A stretch of DNA of 64,000 nucleotides. Origin: Clostridiales bacterium (GTDB lineage Bacteria; Bacillota; Clostridia; Peptostreptococcales; Anaerovoracaceae). A model generated the notes under the pieces. It was not told the origin of the DNA and did no database searches. It was given only the letters and a program-made list of their open reading frames with translations. Positions 12,300 to 23,200 of the stretch are shown in pieces (within the stretch, counting starts at the first letter, position 1; the number at the start of each line of letters is the position of its first letter). The stretch spans positions 186,001 to 250,000 of the forward strand of contig JABZIP010000001.1 in assembly GCA_015258265.1 (NCBI GenBank), read 5' to 3'. Position numbers and translations under genes: made by a program.

Positions 12300-14765
12300 A
12301 TGAGTGATAACGAAAAACAGATAAATATGCTAGAGGATATGAAGCTAATCCAACATGAGATACACGACGAAATGAAAAATTCGTACATCGACTATTCGAT
12401 GAGTGTAATAGTTGGAAGAGCACTCCCAGATGTGCGTGACGGACTTAAGCCGGTTCACAGGAGAATTTTGTACGGCATGGGAATTTTGGGAGTTACACCG
12501 GACAAACCGCACAAGAAATCTGCGAAGATAGTCGGTGATGTAATGGGTAAGTTCCACCCTCACGGCGACTCATCTATTTACGATGCGCTTGTTAGGCTGG
12601 CTCAAGATTTTTCGATTAGATATCCGCTTGTAGACGGACATGGAAACTTCGGTTCCGTAGACGGCGACGGAGCTGCGGCTATGCGTTATACGGAATCCCG
12701 AATGACGCCTTTCGCACTTCAAATGCTTAGAGATATAGAAAAGCAAACGGTAGATTTTGTTCCGAACTTCGACGAAGAAGAAATGGAACCTGTTGTGTTG
12801 CCTGCAAGATACCCCAATTTGCTTGTAAACGGATCTAACGGTATCGCGGTAGGAATGGCGACATCCATACCCCCACACAATTTGCGTGAGGTAATAGATG
12901 CAACCGTTTATATGATTGACAATAACGATGCTACGGTAGACGATTTAATAAAAATCGTAAAAGCACCGGATTTTCCGACAGGCGCAATAATACTTGGTAA
13001 AAATGCAGCAAAAGAAGCATATCGAACGGGACAGGGCAAGGTTACAGTTCGTGCAAAAACAGAAATAGAGGAAACTTCCAAAGGAAAGCAGCAAATAGTC
13101 GTTACGGAAATTCCATATCAGGTAAATAAGGCAAGGCTAATAGAAAAGATAGCAGAGCTTGTAAAAGACAAGCGTATTGACGGTATATCGTATATTCGCG
13201 ATGAATCATCCCGTAGAGGCGGAATGAGAATTGTTATAGAGCTGAAAAGGGATGCAAACCCTCAGATTACACTAAATAGGCTCTTTAAGCATACACAAAT
13301 GCAAGACAGTTACAGCATGATAATGATTGCACTTGTGAAAGGTGAACCTAAAATTTTATCGCTTTACGATATATTAAGCGAATATTTGAAGCATCAAAAA
13401 GATGTTGTTACCAGAAGAACTATTTTTGATAAGAACAAGGCGGAAGCTAGAGCGCATATACTCGAAGGACTTAGAATAGCACTTGACAATATCGATGAGA
13501 TAATCAAGATAATTCGTTCAAGTTACAGCGATGCAAAGGAAAAATTGATTGAACGTTTCGGCCTTTCGGACACTCAGGCGCAGGCAATTTTGGAAATGCA
13601 GCTAAGAAGACTGCAAGGACTCGAACGCGAAAAAATCGAAGAAGAGTATGCAAAATTGCTGGAAATGATAGCTTACTACAACAGCCTGCTGGAAGATGAA
13701 AAAAAGCTGATGGGCGTGATAAAAGATGAACTTTTAGAGGTTCGTGATAAATACGCAGATGAAAGACGCACAAAGATAGTTGCAGATGAATCTGAAATAG
13801 ATGAAGAGGATTTGATTGCAGAAGAGAATGTTGCGATTACTTTGACACATCTCGGATATTTGAAGAGAATGCCGTCGGACACCTACAAAACGCAGAAGCG
13901 AGGCGGCAAGGGAATTACAGGACTTACAACGCGTGAAAACGATTTTGTAAAGAATCTGATTATGACATCGACACACGATACACTTATGTTCTTAACGAAT
14001 TTTGGTAAAGCGCATAAACTTAAGGCATACGAAATTCCGGAAGGCGGCAGAACTGCCAAGGGAACGCCTGCGGTTAATTTCCTTAGCTTGATGCAAAAGG
14101 AGAGAATCACGGCAATCATACCTATTCAGGAATTTTCTGAAGACAAATTCCTAATAGGTGTTACCAAGAGCGGAACAATCAAGAAAACACCGCTTTCGCA
14201 ATACGATGTAATGAGAAAAGGCGGACTTGTAGCCATAAACCTCAAGGAAGATGATGAGCTCATCGGAATACAGGAAACTACGGGTAACAACAATGTTATT
14301 ATCGTTACAAAACAGGGAAAGTGTATATGCTTCTCGGAAGAAGAAGTGCGTAGTATGGGCAGACAGGCTGCCGGTGTAAGAGCAATCAAGCTCGAAGACG
14401 GCGACGAAGTCGTATCAATGGAGCTTGTAAAAGAAGGTCAGGAACTTTTTGTAGTTACCGAAAAGGGATACGGAAAGAGAACATCCGTAGACGAATATAA
14501 GATGCAAACGCGTGGTGGCAAAGGACTACTTACTTACGACAAAGCCAAGTTCAAGAAAACGGGAGAACTTGTAGGCGCAATGGTCGTAAACGAAGATGAC
14601 GAAATGATGCTTATAAATTCCGATGGAATAATTATAAGGATAAGAGCAGCAGAGGTTTCAAGACTTGGAAGAAGTACACAGGGAGTGCGTATCATGAAAG
14701 TAGAAGAAGATACGAATATAATCGCCCTGGCGAAAGTTATCAGTGAGGAGGACAGCGAGGAATAG
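12300..14765 (+). CDS. gyrA: DNA gyrase subunit A
   Basis: Breakage-reunion subunit of gyrase, 821 residues. The active-site tyrosine is in AMRYTESRM. The C-terminal beta-pinwheel carries the GyrA box QKRGGKG, which marks gyrase rather than topoisomerase IV, and a related QTRGGKG further on. The quinolone-determining region reads [10 protein letters not shown]: the positions equivalent to E. coli Ser83 and Asp87 are wild type, so no classic resistance change is present. The gap to gyrB is five bases and no strong ribosome site is visible, suggesting translational coupling. The tail is acidic (EEDSEE). Confidence 0.97.
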   Translation: MSDNEKQINMLEDMKLIQHEIHDEMKNSYIDYSMSVIVGRALPDVRDGLKPVHRRILYGMGILGVTPDKPHKKSAKIVGDVMGKFHPHGDSSIYDALVRLAQDFSIRYPLVDGHGNFGSVDGDGAAAMRYTESRMTPFALQMLRDIEKQTVDFVPNFDEEEMEPVVLPARYPNLLVNGSNGIAVGMATSIPPHNLREVIDATVYMIDNNDATVDDLIKIVKAPDFPTGAIILGKNAAKEAYRTGQGKVTVRAKTEIEETSKGKQQIVVTEIPYQVNKARLIEKIAELVKDKRIDGISYIRDESSRRGGMRIVIELKRDANPQITLNRLFKHTQMQDSYSMIMIALVKGEPKILSLYDILSEYLKHQKDVVTRRTIFDKNKAEARAHILEGLRIALDNIDEIIKIIRSSYSDAKEKLIERFGLSDTQAQAILEMQLRRLQGLEREKIEEEYAKLLEMIAYYNSLLEDEKKLMGVIKDELLEVRDKYADERRTKIVADESEIDEEDLIAEENVAITLTHLGYLKRMPSDTYKTQKRGGKGITGLTTRENDFVKNLIMTSTHDTLMFLTNFGKAHKLKAYEIPEGGRTAKGTPAVNFLSLMQKERITAIIPIQEFSEDKFLIGVTKSGTIKKTPLSQYDVMRKGGLVAINLKEDDELIGIQETTGNNNVIIVTKQGKCICFSEEEVRSMGRQAAGVRAIKLEDGDEVVSMELVKEGQELFVVTEKGYGKRTSVDEYKMQTRGGKGLLTYDKAKFKKTGELVGAMVVNEDDEMMLINSDGIIIRIRAAEVSRLGRSTQGVRIMKVEEDTNIIALAKVISEEDSEE

Positions 14766-14789
14766 ACACCATGGAATATAGGTGAAAAT

Positions 14790-15521
14790 ATGGTAAAATT
14801 AGAAGATTTTAAGAAATACAAAGAAAGTAAAAACATTGAAGATCGAAATGAGATTGTTGAAGCCTATTTGTATATGGTAGAAATTCTGATACGAAAATAC
14901 CTGAACAAGGGGGTTGAATACGAAGATTTGTATCAGGTCGGGGCGCTTGCGCTTGTCGCGGCGGTTGATAGATTTGATCCTGAAAAGGGTTATGAGTTTT
15001 CGAGTTTTGCTACGCCTACTATTCTTGGCGAAATAAAAAAACATTTCCGAGATAAGGAATGGAGCATGAAGGTTCCAAGAAGAGTAAAAGAACTTAGCCT
15101 TAAGATACCCCCTACAAAGGACTATCTGACGGAAAAGCTGGGTAGAACTGCGACAGTTGAAGAAATTGCAGAACAGCTCGGAATTACGGAAGACGATGTA
15201 ATAGAAGCGATAGAAAGCGGAAAAGCATACGCCACATATTCGCTTAATCAAACTCTCGATGAAGAAACTGAGGGGATAGTGTCTTTTGAAAAATTTGCTT
15301 CAATCGAGGAAAAAGGTTATTCCAGCGTCGAAGACTTTGAAATAATTAAGAATGTCTACGAGGAGCTCAAAGAAAAGGAGCGAAAGATTTTTTTGATGCG
15401 CTATATCGACAGCAAGACGCAGGCGGAAGTCGCAGAGAAACTCGGAGTTTCACAGATGACAGTATCGAGGGCAGAAAAAAATATTAGAAAAAAATTCCGT
15501 GATGAATTGGAGAAGAATTAA
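14790..15521 (+). CDS. SigB/SigF/SigG-type RNA polymerase sigma factor, orphan
   Basis: An alternative sigma-70 family factor of 243 residues. Region 2 is seen in YEDLYQVGALALVAAVDRFD and FSSFATPTILGEIKKHFRDK. Region 3 covers roughly residues 90-145. Region 4 has the helix-turn-helix TQAEVAEKLGVSQMTVSRAE. Length and layout match the stress/sporulation SigB/F/G group rather than SigA or ECF factors. These factors are normally held by an anti-sigma factor encoded next door, but none is here: gyrA precedes and trpS follows after three bases. The regulon cannot be told from this sequence. AGGTGA about eight bases upstream supports the start. Confidence 0.88.
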   Translation: MVKLEDFKKYKESKNIEDRNEIVEAYLYMVEILIRKYLNKGVEYEDLYQVGALALVAAVDRFDPEKGYEFSSFATPTILGEIKKHFRDKEWSMKVPRRVKELSLKIPPTKDYLTEKLGRTATVEEIAEQLGITEDDVIEAIESGKAYATYSLNQTLDEETEGIVSFEKFASIEEKGYSSVEDFEIIKNVYEELKEKERKIFLMRYIDSKTQAEVAEKLGVSQMTVSRAEKNIRKKFRDELEKN

Positions 15522-15524
15522 AAA

Positions 15525-16505
15525 ATGGGACGAGTTTTTTCCGGCGTGCAGCCTACAGGAAATATACATTTAGGAAATTATTTGGGCGCGCTCAAGCAGT
15601 TTGTAAAGTTTCAAGAAAACGATGAGTGCATTTATTGCATAGTTGATTTACATTCTATTACTGTACCGCAAGATCCGAAGGCACTTAGGCAACATATATT
15701 GGATGTTGCGGCGCTTTACATTGCAATTGGAGTAGATGCGAAGAAATCCACGGTTTTCGTACAATCCGATGTTCCGGGACATGCGGAGCTTTCGTGGATA
15801 TTGACCTGTAATTCGTACACGGGCGAGCTTTCGAGAATGACGCAATTTAAAGACAAAAATAGAGGTAGAGAATCTGCGCCGACGGGACTTTTCACATATC
15901 CTATTTTGATGGCGGCAGATATACTCCTTTATGACACAAACATAGTACCGGTTGGAAACGACCAAAAACAGCACATTGAACTTTGTAGGGATATTGCTAT
16001 TCGAATAAATAACAAATATGAAGGCACATTTGTTGTACCGGAGGGCAGCTTTTTGAAAGAAGGCGCGCGTGTTATGTCGCTCGACGATCCTACTAAAAAA
16101 ATGAGCAAGAGCGCAGAAAATCCGCTTAGCAGAATCTCTCTTTTAGATGAGCCTGCAACCATTAAAAAAGCTATAATGAAAGCAACTACCGACTCGGAGG
16201 GAAGTGTTCGTTTTGACATCGAAAATAAACCGGGAATCAGTAACTTACTTAGCATTTACAGTGCTATTTCAGGAAAAACCATAGAACAACTGGAAAAAGA
16301 TTACGAAGGACAAGGCTATGGTAATTTTAAAAAGGATTTAGTTGAAGTAGTGGTTGATGCACTTGCACCTATTCGTGAAAATTTCGAACAAATCAGATAT
16401 ACAGACGAACTTGTCAGGGACCTTAAGGCAGGCGGTGAAGCTGCAAACGAAATTGCGTGCAAAACATTGGCAAGAGTCAAAGACAAGTTCGGACTTGGAC
16501 TTTGA
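15525..16505 (+). CDS. trpS: Tryptophanyl-tRNA synthetase
   Basis: Charges tRNA-Trp with tryptophan, a class I cytosolic enzyme. The 326 residues match the bacterial family length. The HIGH-type signature is PTGNIHLGNYLG at residues 10-21 and the KMSKS loop is KKMSKSAENPL. Only three bases separate it from the sigma-factor gene, whose end (GGAGAAG) provides the ribosome site, so the two are co-expressed. No T-box or leader is seen in front of it, so tryptophan-specific control would have to act at an upstream promoter. Confidence 0.97.
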   Translation: MGRVFSGVQPTGNIHLGNYLGALKQFVKFQENDECIYCIVDLHSITVPQDPKALRQHILDVAALYIAIGVDAKKSTVFVQSDVPGHAELSWILTCNSYTGELSRMTQFKDKNRGRESAPTGLFTYPILMAADILLYDTNIVPVGNDQKQHIELCRDIAIRINNKYEGTFVVPEGSFLKEGARVMSLDDPTKKMSKSAENPLSRISLLDEPATIKKAIMKATTDSEGSVRFDIENKPGISNLLSIYSAISGKTIEQLEKDYEGQGYGNFKKDLVEVVVDALAPIRENFEQIRYTDELVRDLKAGGEAANEIACKTLARVKDKFGLGL

Positions 16506-16525
16506 TTGAGTAGGAGAAGTGCGAA

Positions 16526-17395
16526 ATGCCAAATAAAAGTTCTGATTTGAAGCAGATGGTCAAAGACTATGCGGTGATAACGCTCGGTCTATTTATAGTT
16601 GCATTCGGAGTTTATTTCTTTAAATTGCCGAACAACTTTTCAACAGGCGGAGTCAGCGGAATTTCTATAATAGTTGCCGGACTTACGCATATTCCCAAAC
16701 CTACTTTGATGATAGCGATAAATATGCTAATGCTCTTTCTTGGGTTTGTTTTCTTAGGAATATCATTCGGAATACGAACGTTGTACGGTTCGTTGACATT
16801 TTCGGCGTTTATTAAGTTATTTGCGATAATATATCCTATGGATAAGCCGTTTACATCGCAACCGCTCCTTGAAATGATGTTTGCGGTGCTTCTTCCTGCG
16901 CTGGGTTCAGCTATTTTGTTCAACTATTCGGCGAGCAGTGGCGGAACGGATATATTGGCGCTTATAATCAAAAAATTTACACCGCTCGATGTAGGCAAAG
17001 CGCTTTTCGTAGCAGACGGACTGATTGCTTTTTCGAGCCTTTTCATATTCGGGATAGAAACAGGACTTTTTTCTATATTCGGACTGTTTGCGAAAGCCGT
17101 TTTTGTTGATAACATAACAGAAAGTTTGAACACTAAGAAGTGTTTCACTATCATAACCGAAGAACCTGATAAAATCAGCGATTATATACACGAGATAATG
17201 GATAGAGGTGTTACCAGATATGAGTGTATCGGGACATACGATTTGAAGCCGAGAAGCATTTTGATTTCGGTAGTTAACCGCTATCAGGCAAAACAGTTGC
17301 AACAGTTTATCAGAAAAGTTGACAAGCGTTCATTTGTAATTATAACAAACAGCAGCAATATAATAGGCAAGGGCTTCAGAACCCCTGCAGTTTAG
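16526..17395 (+). CDS. YitT family membrane protein (DUF161/DUF2179)
   Basis: A 289-residue integral membrane protein. Five to six hydrophobic segments fill residues 15-195, with glycine-rich family motifs such as NNFSTGGVSG and SASSGGTDILA. A cytosolic C-terminal DUF2179 domain follows (about 205-285, containing DRGVTRYECIGTY). Homologues are common in Firmicutes in several copies; their substrate is not established. TAGGAG nine bases upstream supports the ATG. It continues the gyrBA-sigma-trpS strand with short gaps and may be read with trpS. Confidence 0.88.
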   Translation: MPNKSSDLKQMVKDYAVITLGLFIVAFGVYFFKLPNNFSTGGVSGISIIVAGLTHIPKPTLMIAINMLMLFLGFVFLGISFGIRTLYGSLTFSAFIKLFAIIYPMDKPFTSQPLLEMMFAVLLPALGSAILFNYSASSGGTDILALIIKKFTPLDVGKALFVADGLIAFSSLFIFGIETGLFSIFGLFAKAVFVDNITESLNTKKCFTIITEEPDKISDYIHEIMDRGVTRYECIGTYDLKPRSILISVVNRYQAKQLQQFIRKVDKRSFVIITNSSNIIGKGFRTPAV

Positions 17396-17420
17396 GCTTG
17401 CTTTGGAAAAGGAGAAAGTC

Positions 17421-17990
17421 ATGCTCTATAATGAAAGAAATTTTGAGAACGAAGTGGCGCTAACAGTTGCGAAAAAGATGGCTGCAGCAGCTAGAACTGC
17501 CCCGAAGGCAAGCGGACTTGATAAAATCGAAATATTGGTGCTGGATGGCAAAGAAAAAGATGAACTTGCAGCGGCGTTGAGTAAAGCAGGCAGAGAGAGA
17601 AATATAGATTTTTTTGTAAGAGATGCAGGAAATATAGAAGCGAGTGAAGCTGTGGTGTTGATAGGTATGAACAATATACCGTTTGGATTGCCGCAGTGTG
17701 GAATTTGTGGATTTAGGGATTGCGCCTCGATGAAAAAAGCAGGTGGAAGGTGCAGCTTCAATGTTACCGATTTGGGAATAGCAGTGGGTTCTGCTGTAAG
17801 TATAGCGGCGGACAATAGGATAGATAACCGTGTACTTTATTCGGGAGGCAAAATAGCGGTGGAAGCCGGCTTTTTTGAAAAAGGAGTCTGTCTTGCATAT
17901 GCGATTCCGCTTTCGATAAGTACGAAAAGCATATTTTTTGATCGTGGAAAAAACGACAAGGCTTCGGGCGATGAATGTCCGAAAGATTAG
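17421..17990 (+). CDS. DUF2148 ferredoxin-like protein
   Basis: A 189-residue cytosolic protein of the DUF2148 family, possibly iron-sulfur binding; its role is unknown. The cysteine cluster QCGICGFRDC and a further Cys in GGRCSFN are the family hallmark, followed by a Gly/Ala-rich stretch with AVGSAVSIAADNR. The ATG at 17421 is preferred over the in-frame TTG at 17403 because AAGGAG lies six bases before it. The stop overlaps by four bases the end of the convergent PAP2 gene, so a terminator has to lie inside that gene. Confidence 0.85.
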   Translation: MLYNERNFENEVALTVAKKMAAAARTAPKASGLDKIEILVLDGKEKDELAAALSKAGRERNIDFFVRDAGNIEASEAVVLIGMNNIPFGLPQCGICGFRDCASMKKAGGRCSFNVTDLGIAVGSAVSIAADNRIDNRVLYSGGKIAVEAGFFEKGVCLAYAIPLSISTKSIFFDRGKNDKASGDECPKD

Positions 17991-18649
17991 TATTTTTGCA
18001 AGAAGCGCGTATATGGAGCAAAGCTGATTGCAGAAAGTACGAAGAAAGTCGCAAGGAAAATTCCGGCGATTACATCGCTTGGATAATGCACACCAAGGTA
18101 TATTCTGCTACCTGCAATTAGGAATGGTAAAATTAGAAAAATGGCAAATAGAACTTTTAAAACAAATTTTAAAGTTCTATTTTTTTGTTCTTTGATAAGT
18201 TTGCAGGTGTAATAAGCAAGCAAGAGATAAAAGACCATGGAAGAAGTAGTATGGCCGCTTGGAAAGCTGAATGTATGCTCACTGACAAGCTGCGGTATTA
18301 CTTGCGGTCTGCTTCGCACAATAAGATGCTTGAATGCCGCATTGCAAAGCGAAGCCGCCGCAAGTGGCAGGACTACGGCGAAGCCGTAGACGTGCCGAAG
18401 TTTTGGAATCAAAACTAATACCGCAGCGGCGGCAAACAAAAATGCAGTGCCGCCCAGATTGGTTATAAACTTGAAAATTATATTAAGAGTATCGCTTCGA
18501 AGCGAACCTGCAAATTTAAGTACAGTTATGTCAAAAGTGAAACCGCTTGAGTTTACAGGCAATGCGATTATGTGAACCAGCATAAAACCGAAAGCAATCA
18601 AAGATAATGTAGCCAGCAAGTTTAATATTAGGTTCGCATTTTTGTTCAT
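17987..18649 (-). CDS. PAP2 superfamily membrane phosphatase
   Basis: A membrane lipid phosphatase of the PAP2 type (220 residues), probably acting on undecaprenyl pyrophosphate or phosphatidic/phosphatidylglycerol phosphate. The three active-site motifs are complete: KHLIVRSRP (KX6RP), PSGHTTSS, and SRIYLGVHYPSD (SRX5HX3D). About six membrane helices surround them. AGGAG six bases before the ATG fixes the start. It ends four bases inside the convergent DUF2148 gene. Substrate cannot be assigned from sequence; BcrC-like undecaprenyl pyrophosphatase is one possibility. Confidence 0.9.
   Translation of the reverse strand: MNKNANLILNLLATLSLIAFGFMLVHIIALPVNSSGFTFDITVLKFAGSLRSDTLNIIFKFITNLGGTAFLFAAAAVLVLIPKLRHVYGFAVVLPLAAASLCNAAFKHLIVRSRPQVIPQLVSEHTFSFPSGHTTSSMVFYLLLAYYTCKLIKEQKNRTLKFVLKVLFAIFLILPFLIAGSRIYLGVHYPSDVIAGIFLATFFVLSAISFAPYTRFLQKY
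18146..18186 (+). terminator. Terminator hairpin inside the opposing PAP2 gene
   Basis: A 12-bp perfect inverted repeat (18146-18157 with 18171-18182) and a run of seven T (18180-18186) have the form of an intrinsic terminator for rightward transcripts leaving the DUF2148 gene. It lies within the PAP2 coding sequence on the other strand. Confidence 0.55.
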
Positions 18650-18726
18650 ATGTTACTCCTTTACATTTCTAAGGTTTTATAATTTTTTATTCCGTGCTGT
18701 TTTTTGCACGAAACATTTGGGAAGTA

Positions 18727-19737
18727 CTATATTTGAATACTTTTTTCCTTTTCCCAGTAATATGCAATTGCAAAGGCAAAATACATAGGAAGAAGATATT
18801 GTAATGCCAAAATATAGATAATATATTTAAAAATCGGCACCATATAAATACTACCCACCATTCCAATTCCTAAAATATTCTCTATAAAAATTCTTGTCCT
18901 TAGTGCACTGAAATCCCAAATAATAGTTGCCGCAAAGGCTGAAATTATCAAAATTTTATGCTTCCCCAGATAAACACTTAAAAATCTCCAATTAAAAGAA
19001 TTATTGAGTATTTTCTTTTTGTTTCTAAGTCTGTAAAACAAAAATCCAAGAATAAGCGAAATTGAAATTTGAATCCAAAATAATATGTCGGTGTTTAACA
19101 TCCTAACGCTTCGTGCGACCAATATCAAGAATAAATTTACACAAACCAAAATAACAATTCCTAATAGAACATTATTTATTGAATTTTTGAGTAATTGACC
19201 GTCGCTTAATACCTTATATTCTTTTATAGCATTTTTATGATAAAGTTTATATTTTGTCCATAAATATCCCAAATAAGCAACTATAGCCGAAGAAATTCCA
19301 ACGCCATAACCGAGAAATCTTTCTATAAAATAATGCACGAGATTTTCGTAGTCCACTGTTCCGCCTAAAAATATTGGGACTATATTATTTTCTATATCTG
19401 AAAGTTTCATTTCAAGAATCAACAAGTATATTGCAAAGATACCCCAAAACAAAATCCATTTATATCTAATCAAATAACCTAATAAAAAATTTCCAAACTT
19501 GTAATTTTCATTTGCTATTTTTTTATATACAATTCTTCCTATGTAAACTCCACAAAAAAATGATGCCACAAGTCTTAAAAAATCGACTATTCCTACCGAG
19601 CTGCTTTCACTTTTGAAAAATATGTAAGAAGCAGTTATAAGGATAGAGTTTAAAATTACAAGGAATCCGAATGCCATAAATAGATACTTAATTGATTGTT
19701 TGAATTTATACCCTTCAATAGATTCATGTGTAATCAT
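18727..19737 (-). CDS. Polytopic membrane protein of unknown family
   Basis: I do not recognise this 336-residue protein. About eight hydrophobic segments are visible, for example FLVILNSILITASYIFF near the start and FKYIIYILALQYLLPMYFAF at the end, with Lys/Arg-rich loops (RLRNKKK). It has no ATPase, protease or phosphatase motif. The overall look is like permease subunits or immunity proteins. AAGGGG lies eight bases before the ATG at 19737 but only two before the ATG at 19743, so the inner start is preferred. A small ORF with a strong ribosome site lies about 130 bases upstream on the same strand, separated by a hairpin. No nearby gene suggests a role. Confidence 0.6.
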   Translation of the reverse strand: MITHESIEGYKFKQSIKYLFMAFGFLVILNSILITASYIFFKSESSSVGIVDFLRLVASFFCGVYIGRIVYKKIANENYKFGNFLLGYLIRYKWILFWGIFAIYLLILEMKLSDIENNIVPIFLGGTVDYENLVHYFIERFLGYGVGISSAIVAYLGYLWTKYKLYHKNAIKEYKVLSDGQLLKNSINNVLLGIVILVCVNLFLILVARSVRMLNTDILFWIQISISLILGFLFYRLRNKKKILNNSFNWRFLSVYLGKHKILIISAFAATIIWDFSALRTRIFIENILGIGMVGSIYMVPIFKYIIYILALQYLLPMYFAFAIAYYWEKEKSIQI

Positions 19738-19816
19738 TTCCATTTCCCCTTTTTAAGAATTAATACAAAAGGTTCCATAACTTCTTATATAATTTATAGC
19801 TCCAACATTAAACTAC

Positions 19817-19851
19817 GCATACAGGGAAGGAATTATTTTTTCCCTGTATGC
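19817..19851 (-). terminator. Hairpin between the 27-codon ORF and the membrane protein gene
   Basis: A perfect 12-bp inverted repeat (19817-19828 with 19840-19851) lies 16 bases after the small ORF's stop. Read leftward it is followed by GTAGTTT, a weak T-tract, so it may be a partial terminator or processing site that favours the short message. Confidence 0.45.
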
Positions 19852-19867
19852 ATATATAGTTAAATAC

Positions 19868-19951
19868 TTAGAACCACGGATGCACTGACACTTGTAAATG
19901 AGATTTTCCTTTAAGTCCTACTATATAATCTGCGTGCAGTGATCTGCTCAT
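19868..19951 (-). CDS. Candidate 27-residue peptide gene
   Basis: The short ORF begins MSRSLHADYIVG, ends LQVSVHPWF and is too small for usual gene finders. AAGGAG stands ten bases before the ATG, a good though slightly long spacing. A hairpin follows the stop, and the unknown membrane protein gene comes next on the same strand. The peptide has no signal sequence, no Cys, a basic middle (LKGKSH) and an aromatic C-terminus. It could be a signalling or modified peptide, a leader peptide, or chance. Nothing here identifies a modifying enzyme. Confidence 0.4.
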   Translation of the reverse strand: MSRSLHADYIVGLKGKSHLQVSVHPWF

Positions 19952-20206
19952 AATTAACTTTCTCCTTTTAAATTATCATTTTTGATTTCTTGTCGTTATT
20001 AATAGTCAATATTTTCTGCCCAATCATATGCACCACATGCCTTTTACAATACCTAAACTATATATAAATGTGTTATGGGTCTTATAATGTTACTAGACAT
20101 TCTAATACTATGTATGCTTATTATGATAAAAAGTGTTCCGAAAACAAATTTCATGTTATTTTTGATGCTCTATTGACAAAGTTATAGCTAGGTTGCTTTT
20201 ATTTTA

Positions 20207-23200
20207 TTATTTAAAGTACTTTACAGCAGAGGCGAACATTTTGATGTCGTAATTACCTAAAACATTCTTGTAAAGACCGTATCCAATTCGTTCGCTATGT
20301 CCCATTTTACCGAATACTCTGCCGTCGGGAGATGTGATACCCTCGATAGCAAAGTCGGAACCGTTTGGATTGAAATTTATATCAAATGTAGGATTTCCGT
20401 CGAAGTCTACATATTGGGTTGCAATCTGCCCGTTTTCAAACAGGTTCTTAATCATTTCGTCCGATGCGATGAATCTGCCTTCACCGTGAGAAATAGGAAC
20501 GCTGTAAATTTCGCCAACTGATGCTTGAGATAGCCATGGTGATTTGTTTGATGCAATCTTGGTGCGGACTATCTTGGACTGGTGCCTTCCTATTTTGTTA
20601 AAAGTCAGCGTCGGTGCATCGGCATTAGCGTCCGTAATTTTGCCATAAGGAACAAGGCCCAGTTTGATAAGAGCCTGAAAGCCGTTGCAAATTCCGGCAG
20701 CAAGTCCGTCGCGCTTTTCGAGCATGGCTTCGACCTGTTCTTTGATAAGCGGATTTCTGAAAAATGCTGTGATAAACTTACCGCTTCCGTCAGGTTCGTC
20801 TGCGGCAGAAAATCCACCAGGTATAAAGAGGATTTGCGCTTCGCTAAGTTTTTTCGCAAATTCTTCTATGCTTCTTTGTATGAAGTCCGAATTTAGATTG
20901 TTGACAACGAATATATCTGCTTTTGCACCTGCATTTTCGAATGCCCTTGCGCTGTCGTATTCGCAATTTGTACCTGCAAATACAGGAATCAATACGCTAG
21001 GTTTAGCAGTCGGAACAGAGCAAGACATAAATGATGTCGCTCTAAAATCTTGCATTTTTTGCAATGAGCCTTTTTGTTTTACATTGCAGCTGTATATAGG
21101 TTCAAGTTTGTTTTCGTATATATCAAGTAATTTTTCAAGCTCAATGGCATCACCTTTATGTGTAATATTTTTCTCTTTTGTAATGATACCACAAGTTGTG
21201 CCGAAATCAACATTATCAGCAAGTTCAACGACAAAAGAAGAAAAGCGTTTTTTGAATATTTCCTGTATGCTCATACTGTCATCAAATTTAAAGCCGAAAC
21301 CGTTACCGATTTGCATTTTAAAGATTGCCTCTGCAACGCTATTTGCACCTAGCGCATACGCAGAAAGGATTTTGCCTTCACGCATCAAAGTTGTAATGCT
21401 ATCAAATACTTTAATAAGTGAGTCTGTTTTTGGTAGATTGTACTCATCGTATTCAGGTGAAATCAAAGCTACTTTGTGGTTTTCCTTTTTAAATTCAGGC
21501 GTAACTATGTTGTCTATGTGTTCGCAGCTTACGGCAAATGATACCAAAGTTGGAGGAACTTTGATGTTTTCAAATGTTCCGCTCATAGAGTCCTTGCCGC
21601 CGATTGCAGCTATTTGAAGCCCCATTTGAGCCTTGTATGCACCGAGAAGTGCGGAAAGCGGTTTACCCCAGCTGTACTCGTCCTCCATTTTTTCGAAGTA
21701 TTCTTGAAACGAAAGGTAGACATTTTCAAATTTAGAGCCGCAAGCTACAAGTTTGCATACAGACTCTATTACAGCAAGATATGCGCCGTGGAACGGACTT
21801 GCCGCACTTATATGAGGATTGTAGCCGTAAGACATTAGCGAGCAAGTTGTTGTATCGCCTTTTTCGACAGATACCTTTTGCACCATTGCCTGTACGGGGG
21901 TGAGTTGATATTTGCCGCCGAAAGGCATCATTACAGCACCTGTGCCGATAGTGGAATCGAATCTTTCGCTTAGTCCGCGCTTTGAGCAAACATTTAGGTT
22001 TGCGGCAATCTCCTTGTAGTTTTCGGTAAAATTGCCTTTGATTTTCGTATCAGGCAGTACGGCTTTTGCAGCTACAATCTTTGTATAGCGTTTTGCACCG
22101 TTTGAATCTAAAAATTCTCTTTTGATATTAACAACATATTTGCCGTTGTAGGACATACAAAGATAAGGGGAAGCCTTTACTGTTGCAACTTCAATCGCTC
22201 TTAGATTTTCTTTATTTGCCAGTTCTAAAAATCTATCTACATTTGCTTTTTCGATTACAACTGCCATTCTTTCTTGCGACTCGCTTATTGCAAGCTCCGT
22301 GGCATCAAGTCCCTCGTATTTTTTCGGAACCGCATTTAAATTTATTTCGAGTCCGTCGGCGAGTTCCCCTATTGCAACGGATACACCGCCTGCGCCGAAG
22401 TCGTTACATTTTTTAATCATTTTACAAACTTCGGGATTTCTAAATAGCCTTTGGATTTTTCGTTCCTCGGGGGCATTACCTTTTTGAACTTCTGCACCGC
22501 AGGTTTCTACGGAGTTTACATTGTGAGATTTGGAAGAACCTGTCGCTCCGCCTATTCCATCTCTACCGGTTAAACCGCCGATAAGGATTACGCTATCGCC
22601 GTAAGCGGGTTTTTCACGCCTCACTTTGTCGGCAGGAGTTGCGGCAATTACAGCTCCAAGCTCCATATGCTTTGCTTTGAAACCGTCGTGGTAAAATTCG
22701 TCTACGATACCTGTTGCAAGTCCAATCTGATTTCCGTAGGAAGAATAGCCGTTTGCAGCTCCTGTAACGATTTTTCTTTGAGGTAGTTTTCCCGTGAGCG
22801 TTTCGTCGACAGAAGTGAGCGGATTTGCAGCACCGGAAAGTCTGATTGCGCCATATACATAGGCTCTGCCGGAAAGCGGATCTCGGATTGCACCGCCAAT
22901 GCAAGTCGCAGCACCGCCAAAAGGTTCGATCTCTGTTGGATGATTGTGGGTTTCATTTTTGAATAGCAGCAAATAAGGCTCCTTCTTGCCGTCTACATCA
23001 ATGTCTACTTTTACAGTACAAGCGTTAATTTCATCGGATTCATCCAAGTTGTTCAGCTTGCCGTTTTCTTTTAGATACTTTGCGACGATAGTGCCTATAT
23101 CCATTAAAGTTATAGGTTTTGTTCTTTGAAGCTCTTTGCGAGTAGATAGATAGTCCTCGTAGATGCCTTTTAACAGGTCGTCTTGGAATTCTACATTTTC

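Noticed and set aside
19999..20043. Short minus-strand stretch reading ACGAYDWAENIDY upstream of the 27-codon ORF
   Set aside because: Two stops precede it in frame and no start or ribosome site fits; a 14-codon open stretch is expected by chance.
20173..20205. Plus-strand TTGACA near the end of purL as a promoter
   Set aside because: No acceptable -10 box lies at the right distance and it would only drive antisense RNA across purL.
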